Assembly: GCA_902775475.1 (NCBI GenBank)
Contig: CACYME010000008.1
Span: 1 to 64,000 of the forward strand
Direction: 5' to 3'
DNA: 64,000 nt
DNA from: an uncultured Prevotellaceae bacterium
GTDB lineage: Bacteria; Bacteroidota; Bacteroidia; Bacteroidales; Bacteroidaceae
A program made the translations under genes and the position numbers. A model generated the notes under the pieces. It ran no database searches. It was not told where the DNA came from and saw nothing but the letters and a program-made list of their open reading frames with translations. Shown here piece after piece: positions 14,963 through 23,300 of this stretch (its first letter is position 1; the number at the start of each line of letters is the position of its first letter).

Positions 14963-17900
14963 ATGAAATCATATTACACATTCCTCTGCATGCTGGCAGC
15001 ATTTCTCACGGCTCAGGCACAGACTCTCGATGAGCTGTCGTGGGGCTTCACCCATCCCCAAGACACGGCGCGTACGAAGGTGTGGTGGTTCTTTGGCGAG
15101 ACGCCCACAACCCGCGAAGGCATCACAGCCGACCTGGAGGCCTTCAAGTGGGCTGGCGTAGGCGGTGTGGTCTACTACGACCAAGTGCATGGCAGCGGGG
15201 AAGGAGCCGACCTTGTCTTCTCGCCCCAGTGGTGGCAGGGCGTAGTATTCGCTTCCCAGGAGGCCAAGCGTCTCGGACTGAGCTTCGAGGCGAACATCGG
15301 CAACGGCTACGTGGCTGGCGGGAAATGGATTACGCCTGACAAGAGCATGCAACGCCTGGCCATGACGGAGTTGCTCGTCGACGGAGAGCAGGTGGCGGCA
15401 ATGGGACAGGTGGCGCTCTCACTACCCCAGCGTCCACGCGACTGGCATGAGGAGGTGGCCGTACTTGCCCTACCCTACGACGCGTCACGGCTGGGCGACT
15501 CGCGACTGTTGCACGCAGAGATGACTGGCCGGGACGACGGACTCGTCTTCGACTTCGGCCACCCGTTCACTGCACGCAGTATCATCTACGAGGTTACGGG
15601 ACAAGGCAAGGCCCACACCTCGTCGATGCAAGTGCCGCCCACCCATCGCCCGCTACAGCAAACCGACCCTACACACTTCTTCGGATGCGGTTTTACCGAG
15701 TTGCCCGGCATCGGCGTGCTTGAAGCATCAGACGACAATGTGAACTACACCAAGGTATGCGACCTCACGCCGAGATACAAGAACTTTGGCGGGCTGAAGC
15801 AACAGACCGTCAGCTTCCCAGCCATGCGCGGCCGCTATTTTCGCGTCAGGCTCACCTCGACAGCACGAGTATCGCTGAGCGAGGTGGTGGTGTCAGCCCG
15901 AGCCTGCATAGACCACTGGGAAGAGAAGGCAAGCCTCGTGTCGGCATTCATCGACGGCGACGCAACCCCAGCCTATAGCAAGGAAGAGCTGGTGAACGCC
16001 GACAGCATCGTCGACCTCAGCGACCGCCTAACCCCCGACGGCATGCTATCGTGGCCCAGCACGATGAAGGGGCAGTGGCTCGTCATGCGCTTCGTGGGCG
16101 TCTCTACCGGAGGCCATACCAAGCACGGCCGTGCCGAGGCGCTGGGGTTGGAGTGCGACAAACTCTCCGTCGACGGTGCCCGCCAGCACTGGCAGTGCTA
16201 CACCAAGCCACTCATCGACACCATCCGTGCCCACGGCGGAGCCCTTCAGGGCATCTGCATGGACAGCCACGAGGCAGGGCCACAGAACTGGACACACGAC
16301 ATGCCGCAACAGTTCCGTCGCCTGCGTGGCTACGACATGAAGCCTTTTCTACTCACCATGGCAGGGGGTATGGAGATAGGCGGGAGGGGGGCTTCTTTCC
16401 TCAAAGACCTGCGCCGCACCATCAGCGACCTCATCACTGAGAATTATTATGGCGAGTTCCAGCGGCTCTGCCGACAGGAGGGGCTGACACTCACCGCGCA
16501 GGCTGTCGGCGGTGCCCTTTGCATGGCCGGTGACAACATCGAGGTGAAGAAACTCATCGACAAGCCGCAGGGCGAGTTCTGGGGCTACCAGACCGAGGGC
16601 AACTACGACATCAAGGACTGCGCATCGGCAGCCCATGCCTATGGAAAGCAGATTGCCTCTGGCGAGGCATTTACCGACATCACCTACAAACACTCGCTGG
16701 CCGACATCAAGAACCTGGCCGACTATGCCTACGCCTTCGGCATCAACGAGTTCGTGGTCTGCGCCTCAGCCTATCAACCCTACCCCAACTTATTAAATAC
16801 CGCCAACGGTCGCCAGTATGCACTCAACCGCATGAACACGCTGTGGCCGATGAGCCGACCCTTTTGGGACTATCAGGCCCGCTGCTCGTGGATGCTCCGC
16901 CAGGGCAAGCCTGTCAGCGACCTGCTGCTCTATCTGGGCGATGACGTGCCGAAGCGGACGCTCACCCATCTGCTGCCACCTATCCCGCAGGGCTACGACT
17001 TCGACGCGCTGACCACCGACGCGCTGCTTCACCGCGTGACCGTGAGCAACGGCCGACTGACGTTGCCCGATGGTGTCAGCTACTCCATGCTCCTGCTGCC
17101 TCCCGACGAGGAGCTGACGCCAGCCGTGCGCAGGAAGGTGGAGCAGCTGAGGGTTGCCGGAGCCCACGTTTGGAGTCCCCGCCATTATTTTCCTCCAGCC
17201 ACAGGGATTGAAGGGGGCCATCTAAACGACGCACTGCAGCAGGCCGCCATCATGCCCGACGTCGATGCCCCTTTGGCACAACGTCTCTACCACTGTCATC
17301 GTCAGACGCCTCAATCCGACATCTACTTTCTCAATAACCACAGCGACGACACCATCGCCTACCACCAGTTCCTCTTCCACACCCAGGCCGTCAGTGCACA
17401 GCTTTGGCACCCCGTCACTGGTCAGCAGCGTCCCCTCGCTACCACCACCACCGATGATGGTCGCACCGCCATCCGTCTCTCGATGGCTCCCCGCGAGTCG
17501 TTCTTCATTGTGTTCAGCAGGCTTGGACAGGCCGAAAGCCTACATTCCACAGCGGTAACCAACGAACCGCAATGGAGCGTCACGGCAATGCTGCAACAGC
17601 CCTGGGAAGTGACCTTCGACGAGCATCTGGGCGGGCCCGCCGGCACCGTGGTCTTCAGACAGCTCATCGACTGGACACACCATGCCGACCCCCGCATTCG
17701 CTACTTCTCAGGTACCGCCACCTACCGCACCACCTTCAAACTCAGCCAAAAAGACACTGTCGCCCATTACCAGTTGGCCTTCACCGCCGTGGGCACCGCA
17801 GCGCGCATATTGGTCAATGGGCACGAAGCAGGCACCGTCTGGTGTTCGCCGTGGACAATTGACGTGACGCCCTTCCTTCGCAAGGGCAAGAACACCCTCG

Positions 17901-18070
17901 AGGTCAGCGTGGCCAACTGTCTGTGGAACCGTCTCGTCGGCGACGCCACGCGTCCGGAAACAGAACGTCTCATGCAGCAGACCACGCCCCTGGCCAAGCC
18001 CGACGACGAGCTCATCGGTTCTGGCCTCTCTGGGGGCGTCATGCTTATGCACACAAAGCCAAACCCATAG
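14963..18070 (+). CDS. GH106-like alpha-L-rhamnosidase, secreted
   Basis: The protein has 1035 aa and begins with a signal peptide (LCMLAAFLTAQA). The N-terminal part has KVWWFFGETPTTREGITADL, matching the GH106 pattern of Trp-rich strands followed by a substrate-binding helix. Further family signatures are MDSHEAGPQNW, a DIKDCASAAHAYGKQIASGE segment, and the C-terminal jelly-roll tail with VWCSPWTIDVTPFLRKG. GH106 enzymes remove terminal L-rhamnose from rhamnogalacturonan and other plant or bacterial glycans. The start at 14963 follows the promoter. AldA, which handles lactaldehyde from rhamnose breakdown, lies 16 kb away. Confidence 0.85.
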   Translation: MKSYYTFLCMLAAFLTAQAQTLDELSWGFTHPQDTARTKVWWFFGETPTTREGITADLEAFKWAGVGGVVYYDQVHGSGEGADLVFSPQWWQGVVFASQEAKRLGLSFEANIGNGYVAGGKWITPDKSMQRLAMTELLVDGEQVAAMGQVALSLPQRPRDWHEEVAVLALPYDASRLGDSRLLHAEMTGRDDGLVFDFGHPFTARSIIYEVTGQGKAHTSSMQVPPTHRPLQQTDPTHFFGCGFTELPGIGVLEASDDNVNYTKVCDLTPRYKNFGGLKQQTVSFPAMRGRYFRVRLTSTARVSLSEVVVSARACIDHWEEKASLVSAFIDGDATPAYSKEELVNADSIVDLSDRLTPDGMLSWPSTMKGQWLVMRFVGVSTGGHTKHGRAEALGLECDKLSVDGARQHWQCYTKPLIDTIRAHGGALQGICMDSHEAGPQNWTHDMPQQFRRLRGYDMKPFLLTMAGGMEIGGRGASFLKDLRRTISDLITENYYGEFQRLCRQEGLTLTAQAVGGALCMAGDNIEVKKLIDKPQGEFWGYQTEGNYDIKDCASAAHAYGKQIASGEAFTDITYKHSLADIKNLADYAYAFGINEFVVCASAYQPYPNLLNTANGRQYALNRMNTLWPMSRPFWDYQARCSWMLRQGKPVSDLLLYLGDDVPKRTLTHLLPPIPQGYDFDALTTDALLHRVTVSNGRLTLPDGVSYSMLLLPPDEELTPAVRRKVEQLRVAGAHVWSPRHYFPPATGIEGGHLNDALQQAAIMPDVDAPLAQRLYHCHRQTPQSDIYFLNNHSDDTIAYHQFLFHTQAVSAQLWHPVTGQQRPLATTTTDDGRTAIRLSMAPRESFFIVFSRLGQAESLHSTAVTNEPQWSVTAMLQQPWEVTFDEHLGGPAGTVVFRQLIDWTHHADPRIRYFSGTATYRTTFKLSQKDTVAHYQLAFTAVGTAARILVNGHEAGTVWCSPWTIDVTPFLRKGKNTLEVSVANCLWNRLVGDATRPETERLMQQTTPLAKPDDELIGSGLSGGVMLMHTKPNP

Positions 18071-18135
18071 CGCGCCACTATTCCAACAGCATAGTTACTG
18101 TCACCGGGGAAATACAAAAGAAAAACTATTTTCCC

Positions 18136-18166
18136 TTTGCATTTCCCTCGTTTTTTCGTACCTTTG
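18136..18166 (+). promoter_or_regulatory. Promoter for the GH89 gene (TTTG-19-TACCTTTG)
   Basis: TTTG at 18136-18139 and TACCTTTG at 18159-18166 have the ideal 19-base spacing. The ATG is 23 bases downstream. Confidence 0.75.
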
Positions 18167-18188
18167 CACCATTAAACCTGAATATAGC

Positions 18189-20519
18189 ATGAAACGACTC
18201 TTTCTCTTACTCGCCTGCCTGGCAGCCTTGCAGCTACTGGCCACCCCGATTGACGACCTGCTGGAGCGCATCGACAAAGGCGCCTCGCGGAAGTTCAAGA
18301 TTGAACTGAAGAAAGCCGACAAGGACTATTTCGAACTGGACCAGTCGGGCAGCCGCCCGGTGGTGCGCGGCAACTCGTGGACGAGCATCGGGGCGGGTCT
18401 GAACTGGTATCTGAAATACTATGCGGGCATCCACCTCTCTTGGAACCAGATGCAGGCCACGCTGCCCACCGTGATGCCGCCCGTAAAGAACAGGGAGCGC
18501 CACGAGACCGACCTGCAGCTGCGCTACGCCTTCAACTACTGCACGTTCAGCTACTCTATGGCCTTCTGGGACTGGGAGCGCTGGCAACAGGAGCTCGACT
18601 GGCTCTGCCTGCACTGCGTGAACCTGCCGCTGGCCATCGTGGGCGAGGAGTGCGTCTGGCGCAACATGCTGCTGCGTCTGGGCTACTCGGAGGAGGAGGT
18701 GGGCCGTTTCATCGCCGGTCCGGCCTTCCTGGCCTGGTGGGCGATGAACAACCTGGAGGGCTGGGGCGGTCCGCTGCCACTGTCGTGGTATGCCAGTCAG
18801 GAGCGGTTGCAGAAGCAGATACTGAAACGCATGCGGGAGCTGGGCATGCACCCCGTGCTGCCGGGCTACTGCGGCATGGTGCCCCACGACGCCCGCGAGC
18901 GGCTGGGGCTGAACGTCAGCGACGCGGGCCTCTGGAACGGCTTCCAGCGCCCGGCCAACCTGTCGCCCACCGACGAGCGCTTCGACGACATCGCCGCCCT
19001 CTACTACGACGAGCTGACCAAACTCTTCGGCAAGGCCGACTACTACTCGATGGACCCCTTCCACGAGAGCCATGACGACGCCGCCATCGACTATGCCGAG
19101 TCGGGGCGCAGGCTGATGGCCGCCATGAAGCGCGTGAACCCCAAGGCCACCTGGGTGGTGCAGGGGTGGACGGAGAACCCGCGGCCCGCCATGGCCAATG
19201 CGCTGGAGCCGGGCGACCTGCTCATCCTCGATCTCTTCTCGGAGTGCCGACCGATGTTCGGTGCTCCCAGCATCTGGAACCGTCCCGAGGGCTACGGCAA
19301 GCACCAGTGGTTGTTCTGCCTGCTGGAGAACTTCGGGGCCAACGTGGGGCTGCACGGCCGTATGGACCAGCTGCTAAACAACTTCTATAACGAGGCCACC
19401 CAAGCCCCCAAAGCCCCCTCTTCAGCCCCCGAGGGAGCTACTATAGACCCTACCCTTCATAGCAAGACTATTGAAGCCCCCACGGGGACCGTTGGGGGGG
19501 CTTCCCCTTCGCTTAGAAAGGGCATCGGCTTCACGATGGAGGGCTCAGAGAACAACCCCGTGATGTTTGAGCTGATGAGCGAACTACCCTGGCGACCAGA
19601 GAAGTTCACGAAAGAGGAGTGGGTGTGCCAGTATGTAACGGCCCGCTACGGGAAGCACAACGAGCAGGTGGAGCAGGCCTGGCTGCTGCTGGCCAGCACC
19701 ATCTACAACTGTCCTGCGGGCAACAACCAGCAGGGGCCTCACGAGAGCATCTTCTGCGGACGGCCGGGGCTGAACAACTTCCAGGCATCGAGCTGGTCGA
19801 AGATGAAGAACTACTACGACCCCGCGAGCACGCTCCGCGCCGCCCAGCTGATGAACAGCGCGGCCGAGCAGTTCCGCGGAAACAATAACTTTGAGTACGA
19901 CCTCGTTGACATCACCCGCCAGGCGCTGGCCGACCAGGCTCGCAAGCAATATCAGCACGCCATTGCCGACTACAAGGCTTTTTCCATCAACGATTTCAAG
20001 CAGTCGTCTGAGCGCTTCCTGCAGATGCTTCTCTTGCAGGACGAGCTGCTGGGCACCCGCCGCGAGTTCCGACTGGGTCACTGGACGGAGGCCGCCATCA
20101 GCCGCGGCACCACCCCCGACGAGCAACGCCTCTACGAATGGAATGCCCGTGTGCAGATTACCACCTGGGGCAACCGCTACTGCGCCGACACGGGCGGGCT
20201 GCGCGACTATGCCCACAAGGAGTGGCAGGGCCTGCTGCGCGACTTCTACTATCCGCGCTGGAAGACCTACTTCGATGCCCTCGCCGCCCAGATGGAGGCC
20301 CTGACGAAGCCACAGCCGGAGCTGCTGGCTGGCGGTCCCAATGCGAACAAGACGTCATCGGAGCTCTTCGCCATGGCACTGCCGCAGGAGCCCAAGATAG
20401 ACTGGTATGCCATGGAGGAGCCCTGGACGCTGCAGCGGAACCACTACTCGGCCCAGCCTGAGGGCGACGTCATCAGCACGGCCAACAGGGTGATGCGATT
20501 CCTCGCACCAGCCCGTTAA
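18189..20519 (+). CDS. Alpha-N-acetylglucosaminidase (GH89, NAGLU-like)
   Basis: The protein has 776 aa with a signal peptide (about 1-18). It follows the NAGLU layout: a small N-terminal alpha/beta domain, a TIM barrel with FNYCTFSYSMAFWDW, and a C-terminal helical domain. The likely catalytic acids are E293 in MDPFHES and E451 in MEGSENNPVMFEL. An insertion of about 39 residues (about 405-443) lies between LLNNFYNEAT and the conserved GIGFTMEG, encoded by a family-A palindrome at 19401-19504 plus flank. It ends only about 7 residues before E451, so it must be tolerated as a surface loop or affect activity. GH89 removes terminal alpha-GlcNAc from heparan or mucin-type glycans. Confidence 0.92.
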   Translation: MKRLFLLLACLAALQLLATPIDDLLERIDKGASRKFKIELKKADKDYFELDQSGSRPVVRGNSWTSIGAGLNWYLKYYAGIHLSWNQMQATLPTVMPPVKNRERHETDLQLRYAFNYCTFSYSMAFWDWERWQQELDWLCLHCVNLPLAIVGEECVWRNMLLRLGYSEEEVGRFIAGPAFLAWWAMNNLEGWGGPLPLSWYASQERLQKQILKRMRELGMHPVLPGYCGMVPHDARERLGLNVSDAGLWNGFQRPANLSPTDERFDDIAALYYDELTKLFGKADYYSMDPFHESHDDAAIDYAESGRRLMAAMKRVNPKATWVVQGWTENPRPAMANALEPGDLLILDLFSECRPMFGAPSIWNRPEGYGKHQWLFCLLENFGANVGLHGRMDQLLNNFYNEATQAPKAPSSAPEGATIDPTLHSKTIEAPTGTVGGASPSLRKGIGFTMEGSENNPVMFELMSELPWRPEKFTKEEWVCQYVTARYGKHNEQVEQAWLLLASTIYNCPAGNNQQGPHESIFCGRPGLNNFQASSWSKMKNYYDPASTLRAAQLMNSAAEQFRGNNNFEYDLVDITRQALADQARKQYQHAIADYKAFSINDFKQSSERFLQMLLLQDELLGTRREFRLGHWTEAAISRGTTPDEQRLYEWNARVQITTWGNRYCADTGGLRDYAHKEWQGLLRDFYYPRWKTYFDALAAQMEALTKPQPELLAGGPNANKTSSELFAMALPQEPKIDWYAMEEPWTLQRNHYSAQPEGDVISTANRVMRFLAPAR
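19401..19504 (+). repeat. In-frame palindromic insertion, family A, in the GH89 gene
   Basis: Two half-units with CCCCCGAGGG and CCCCCACGGGG cores face each other around ACTATAG...CTATTG. The translation contains APEGATID and KTIEAPTGTVGGA, the same frame and nearly the same peptide as in the M3 gene. Confidence 0.85.
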
Positions 20520-20559
20520 CGACCGGCTGCATTTTTCTACCGTCCGACGACCAACGCCA

Positions 20560-21501
20560 TCATGCCTTATTAAACTTCTCCTTGCCCTGCTTGCAACGTG
20601 GGCAGCGCCAGTCGTCGGGCAGGTCTTCGAAGGCCACGCCATCGTGCTCTGCCGGGTCATACACATAGCCGCAGATGGAGCACACGTACTTTCCACTGGC
20701 CTCCTGCCCGGCAAAGTCCACCTCAGCAAGGACGGTAGGAACAGGATTGTCCAGGTCCACCACGCGCCTGGCCTCCAGGTTCTCATAGCCCTGCGGGGTG
20801 TGGGTGCCGCAGTACACCGTCGGGTGTTTGCGGATGAACTCACGGATGCGGTTCTGCGTCTCGCGGGCGGCAGACAGGTCGTCGAAGACTACCGACAGCT
20901 TGTCCTCGTAAAGCGCTTCGTCCACATAGGTGATGTCGCCGTGAATCATATAGAACAGGCCGTCCATCTCCACGATGATGATGCTGTTGCCCTTGGTGTG
21001 CCCCTTGGCCTTGATGAGGTAGATGCCGTCCTGAATCTTCTGACTATCAGGGAAGTTATAGTACGCCCCGTCGGTATAGCTGACAGGAACGAGATTCGTC
21101 AGGCCCTGCAGCTCGGCGGCATCCATCTCATCCTGATTCACATACACCTTCGCGTTGGGGAAGCTCTTCAGCTCGCCCGAGTGGTCGGCATGGCGGTGGG
21201 TCAGCAATATCTTCGTCACCTGCTCAGGCTTGTAGCCCAGTGCCGCAAAGGCCTCCATATAGGTGCAGATGTCCTTGCCGGTGAAGCCGAAGGAGTTCTC
21301 ATCGGGAACTTCCTCCGGGGTTCCTGCGGGCAGGCCGGTATCCACCAGAATCACCTCAGAGCCGGTGTCTATCAGATAGTTCTGCAGGCTGCCGCGATAG
21401 CGGACGTTCTTGTCAAACTTCTCACCACCTTCTTCGCCACCCATGACGAAGGGCTGGGTGTAGAACCCATCACGTCTGAATTTTACTGCTTTTATTTCCA
21501 T
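20560..21501 (-). CDS. Metallo-beta-lactamase-fold hydrolase fused to rubredoxin
   Basis: The protein has 313 aa. The N-terminal MBL domain has [10 protein letters not shown] (H102, H104, D106, H107) and later metal-ligand regions GHTKGNS and HGD. The C-terminal rubredoxin has [10 protein letters not shown] (C274, C277) and CPRC (C300, C303), which bind one iron. The fusion resembles redox-linked MBL proteins but lacks a flavodoxin domain, so it is not a typical flavodiiron protein. It is the last gene of a three-gene operon after the ferritin-like and HTH genes, suggesting a role in oxygen or peroxide stress or iron handling. Confidence 0.88.
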   Translation of the reverse strand: MEIKAVKFRRDGFYTQPFVMGGEEGGEKFDKNVRYRGSLQNYLIDTGSEVILVDTGLPAGTPEEVPDENSFGFTGKDICTYMEAFAALGYKPEQVTKILLTHRHADHSGELKSFPNAKVYVNQDEMDAAELQGLTNLVPVSYTDGAYYNFPDSQKIQDGIYLIKAKGHTKGNSIIIVEMDGLFYMIHGDITYVDEALYEDKLSVVFDDLSAARETQNRIREFIRKHPTVYCGTHTPQGYENLEARRVVDLDNPVPTVLAEVDFAGQEASGKYVCSICGYVYDPAEHDGVAFEDLPDDWRCPRCKQGKEKFNKA

Positions 21502-21528
21502 ACTGTTATATCAGAATTAGCGTAAGGG

Positions 21529-21702
21529 CTACTGAGCCGGGGCCCACTTGCAACGGACGGGCGACACGATGGCACCCTCCTTTTTCAGCTCGGCGAAAGA
21601 CTTGTCCACCTCCTTGCGGTCGGCACCCAGCGCCTTCGTCACTTCACCTGCCGAGACGGGCTTGCCTGCCTCGCGCATAGCCTGTAATACTTGCTCCTTC
21701 AT
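21529..21702 (-). CDS. Small winged-helix/HTH protein
   Basis: It has 57 aa from the ATG at 21702, which lies directly after the stop of the ferritin-like gene. The frame extends upstream by 14 codons inside that gene, so MKEQVLQAM is preferred. The sequence (VSAGEVTKALGADRKEVDKS) fits a compact helix-turn-helix. It lies in the middle of the ferritin-like/MBL-rubredoxin operon and may regulate it. No metal-binding cysteines are present apart from one near the C-terminus. Confidence 0.65.
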   Translation of the reverse strand: MKEQVLQAMREAGKPVSAGEVTKALGADRKEVDKSFAELKKEGAIVSPVRCKWAPAQ

Positions 21703-21704
21703 AA

Positions 21705-22160
21705 CTATACCTGTGTGAAAAGCCAGTTCTGCGTGCCGATGCACTCAATCATATCCACAGCGCCCTGGCTCCAGTAGAGGTCTTCCTCCTCGTCCTTCAG
21801 ATAGCCCACCATGATCTCGTAGGTGGTGGGGTCGTTGACCAGCGTTTCGCAGCACTTGTAGAGCAGGTCTACGCCAGCCTTCTGGATGTCCAGGTCGGCC
21901 TTGATGTACTCAATGGGGTTCTTGATGAGCTCACGGCTCTTGGCACCGTCGAACTTGATTTCGCCGCCGAGGTCGAGAATGCGCTCCACGAACTTCTCCA
22001 CCCATTCCATCTCCTCGTTGAAGTGGTCGATGTACTTCTGTCCGAGCTTCGAGAAGCCCTGCGACTTGAAAATCTGTCCCTGAAGTTTGTGTACCAGTGC
22101 ACCCTCCGTCAGTCCTGTTGCGAAGAACTGCAGTGCCTCGATTGATTTCTTTGCGTCCAT
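21705..22160 (-). CDS. Ferritin-like protein (bacterioferritin-like)
   Basis: This 151-aa four-helix-bundle protein has acidic/histidine metal-ligand segments: HFNEEMEWVEKF in helix 2 (EExxH-like pairing) and DEEEDLYWSQ in the last helix. The length is typical of bacterioferritin or Dps-like proteins. It probably stores or oxidises iron and protects against peroxide. It leads an operon with the HTH and MBL-rubredoxin genes. A strong minus-strand promoter (TTTG, 20-base spacer, TAACTTTG) lies upstream at 22222-22253. Confidence 0.8.
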   Translation of the reverse strand: MDAKKSIEALQFFATGLTEGALVHKLQGQIFKSQGFSKLGQKYIDHFNEEMEWVEKFVERILDLGGEIKFDGAKSRELIKNPIEYIKADLDIQKAGVDLLYKCCETLVNDPTTYEIMVGYLKDEEEDLYWSQGAVDMIECIGTQNWLFTQV

Positions 22161-22221
22161 AATTTGTTGTTTTAGTTGAATGGTTTTACTTATCGATAAT
22201 GGTGATTCATTGAATCGGCTG

Positions 22222-22253
22222 CAAAGTTACGATTTTTTCCCACAACCCTCAAA
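22222..22253 (-). promoter_or_regulatory. Promoter for the ferritin-like operon (minus strand)
   Basis: On the minus strand TTTG (22250-22253) and TAACTTTG (22222-22229) are 20 bases apart. The 5' leader would be about 55 bases. Confidence 0.75.
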
Positions 22254-22332
22254 TTTCGGATGACACAAAATTTGTCTGAAACGACACAACACTATTTTAC
22301 GGCAAATATGCTTTACGGGGCAGAAGACATGC

Positions 22333-22758
22333 AAAATGTCAAAATCTTTCACAGAAAATTTTGTTCACGGCGGCGAAGCAATTTTGAGCGAAAAATGGCC
22401 GTTTTCGAGCCTTGGGGAGGCGTTGCCCGATGAAAAATCGGGCCACAAAAGGCGAAGATTTGCACACGCGCCCCACTTTTGTGCAGGTTTTTTGCTCAAA
22501 TTTTGCTACTTTTCGCGTTTCAGTAAGCACGCCAAATTTTCAAAAGTCAACGCCAAATTTTCAAAAGTCGTTGACTTTTTTTCTCAACGAAGCCCTTTTT
22601 CTGCCAAAATCACCCCAATCGCCTAATAATCAATAATTTAGCTAAGCCTCAAAAAAAACGGGCTTATTTTCGTCCAAAAGTTTTTTCGTGGAGAATTTTT
22701 GAAATATGGAGGCCAAAAATGGCCATTTTGTCAATATTGTTCAAAAAAAGAGCCATGC
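22333..22758 (+). repeat. Interspersed element R1, copy 3 (full length)
   Basis: This 426-bp copy begins AAAATGTCAAAATCTTTCAC and ends with TTTTGTCAATATTGTTCAAA and GAGCCATGC. Internal features are hairpin GCCCGAT-GAAAA-ATCGGGC, a tandem pair of CGCCAAATTTTCAAAAGTC, the main hairpin AAAAGTCAACG (22542-22552)/CGTTGACTTTT (22569-22579), and GGCCAAAAATGGCC. Both ends carry related words that read GAAAGAT(T/A)TTGACA on the complementary strand of other copies, in direct orientation. Confidence 0.85.
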
Positions 22759-22764
22759 GCAAAT

Positions 22765-23076
22765 GTTTCGCATTCGCTCAATTTCTGGGAGTTAAAGGAG
22801 TTAGAAACGATAGTCTTTCCCCCTTCGGAGCCGTAAGTTTGGAGCATCAAGACTGATGTCTTTTACTCCCTTAGTAACCGTTAAAAAATAACGGTTGGTA
22901 TGGTTTTAATATACAGAGAGACACGGAAAAACAGAGTTTTTAATGACTGAGCAGAGAGTGAAGAATGATTATCTCTGTGTCTCTGTATCTCTGTGTTTAA
23001 TTATTTTTTGTACCAAGATATTAATAAATGATCACTTAACTCCTTTAACTCCCAGAAGCCAGAGCGAATGCGAAAC
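22765..23076. repeat. 312-bp nested palindrome
   Basis: The left arm 22765-22803 and the right arm 23037-23076 are inverted copies (GTTTCGCATTCGCTC..., CTGGGAGTTAAAGGAGTTA). Inside lies a second inverted pair, CAGAGAGACAC and its complement CTCTGTGTCTCTG. Between the arms are AT-rich spacers without ORFs. It abuts R1 copy 3 on the left. Confidence 0.8.
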
Positions 23077-23086
23077 TTGACCCAAA

Positions 23087-23141
23087 GAGTCCACTTGAAA
23101 AAGTCAAGCAATAAGCAATACTGCTTCAAAAACACGCGCAG
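23087..23141. repeat. Half copy of inverted-repeat element R2
   Basis: GAGTCCACTTGAAAAAGTCA followed by AATACTGCTTCAAAAACACG matches, on the opposite strand, one arm and the centre of the element at 12475-12568. The second arm is missing. Confidence 0.7.
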
Positions 23142-23192
23142 TCCCTCCACTCCCATGTAGAAGGGGAACGGCTGCGCATGAGCTATTGTTGC

Positions 23193-23276
23193 TCAGAGAC
23201 AGGAATCCGATAATTTTGTGCCTTTGCTGCACTGACCATGCAGCCAAGGCACTAAAAATAGCAATACCCGTTTCAT
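23193..23276 (-). pseudogene. 27-codon remnant of a secreted-protein gene
   Basis: A minus-strand ATG at 23276 begins MKRVLLFLVPWLHGQCSKGT and stops after 27 codons, where repeat sequence takes over. A matching promoter (TATCTTTG, 23282-23289) lies just upstream. It looks like the signal peptide and promoter of a gene lost when repeats entered. Confidence 0.45.
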
Positions 23277-23281
23277 GCATA

Positions 23282-23289
23282 CAAAGATA
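23282..23289 (-). promoter_or_regulatory. Orphan -7 promoter element (TATCTTTG, minus strand)
   Basis: It matches the consensus and points away from the GH29 gene's 3' end, toward the 27-codon stub. Confidence 0.5.
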
Positions 23290-23300
23290 GGAAATAGTAT

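Larger units (their letters stand above)
22161..23300. other. Long intergenic region: promoter, repeat R1, 312-bp palindrome, R2 half, gene stub
   Basis: In order: the minus-strand promoter of the ferritin operon, R1 copy 3, the nested palindrome at 22765-23076, a half copy of R2, and a 27-codon minus-strand gene stub with its own promoter. No intact gene was seen. Confidence 0.75.

Noticed and set aside
18234-19355. 373-codon minus-strand ORF opposite GH89
   Set aside because: No start context or domain; GH89 motifs are on the plus strand.
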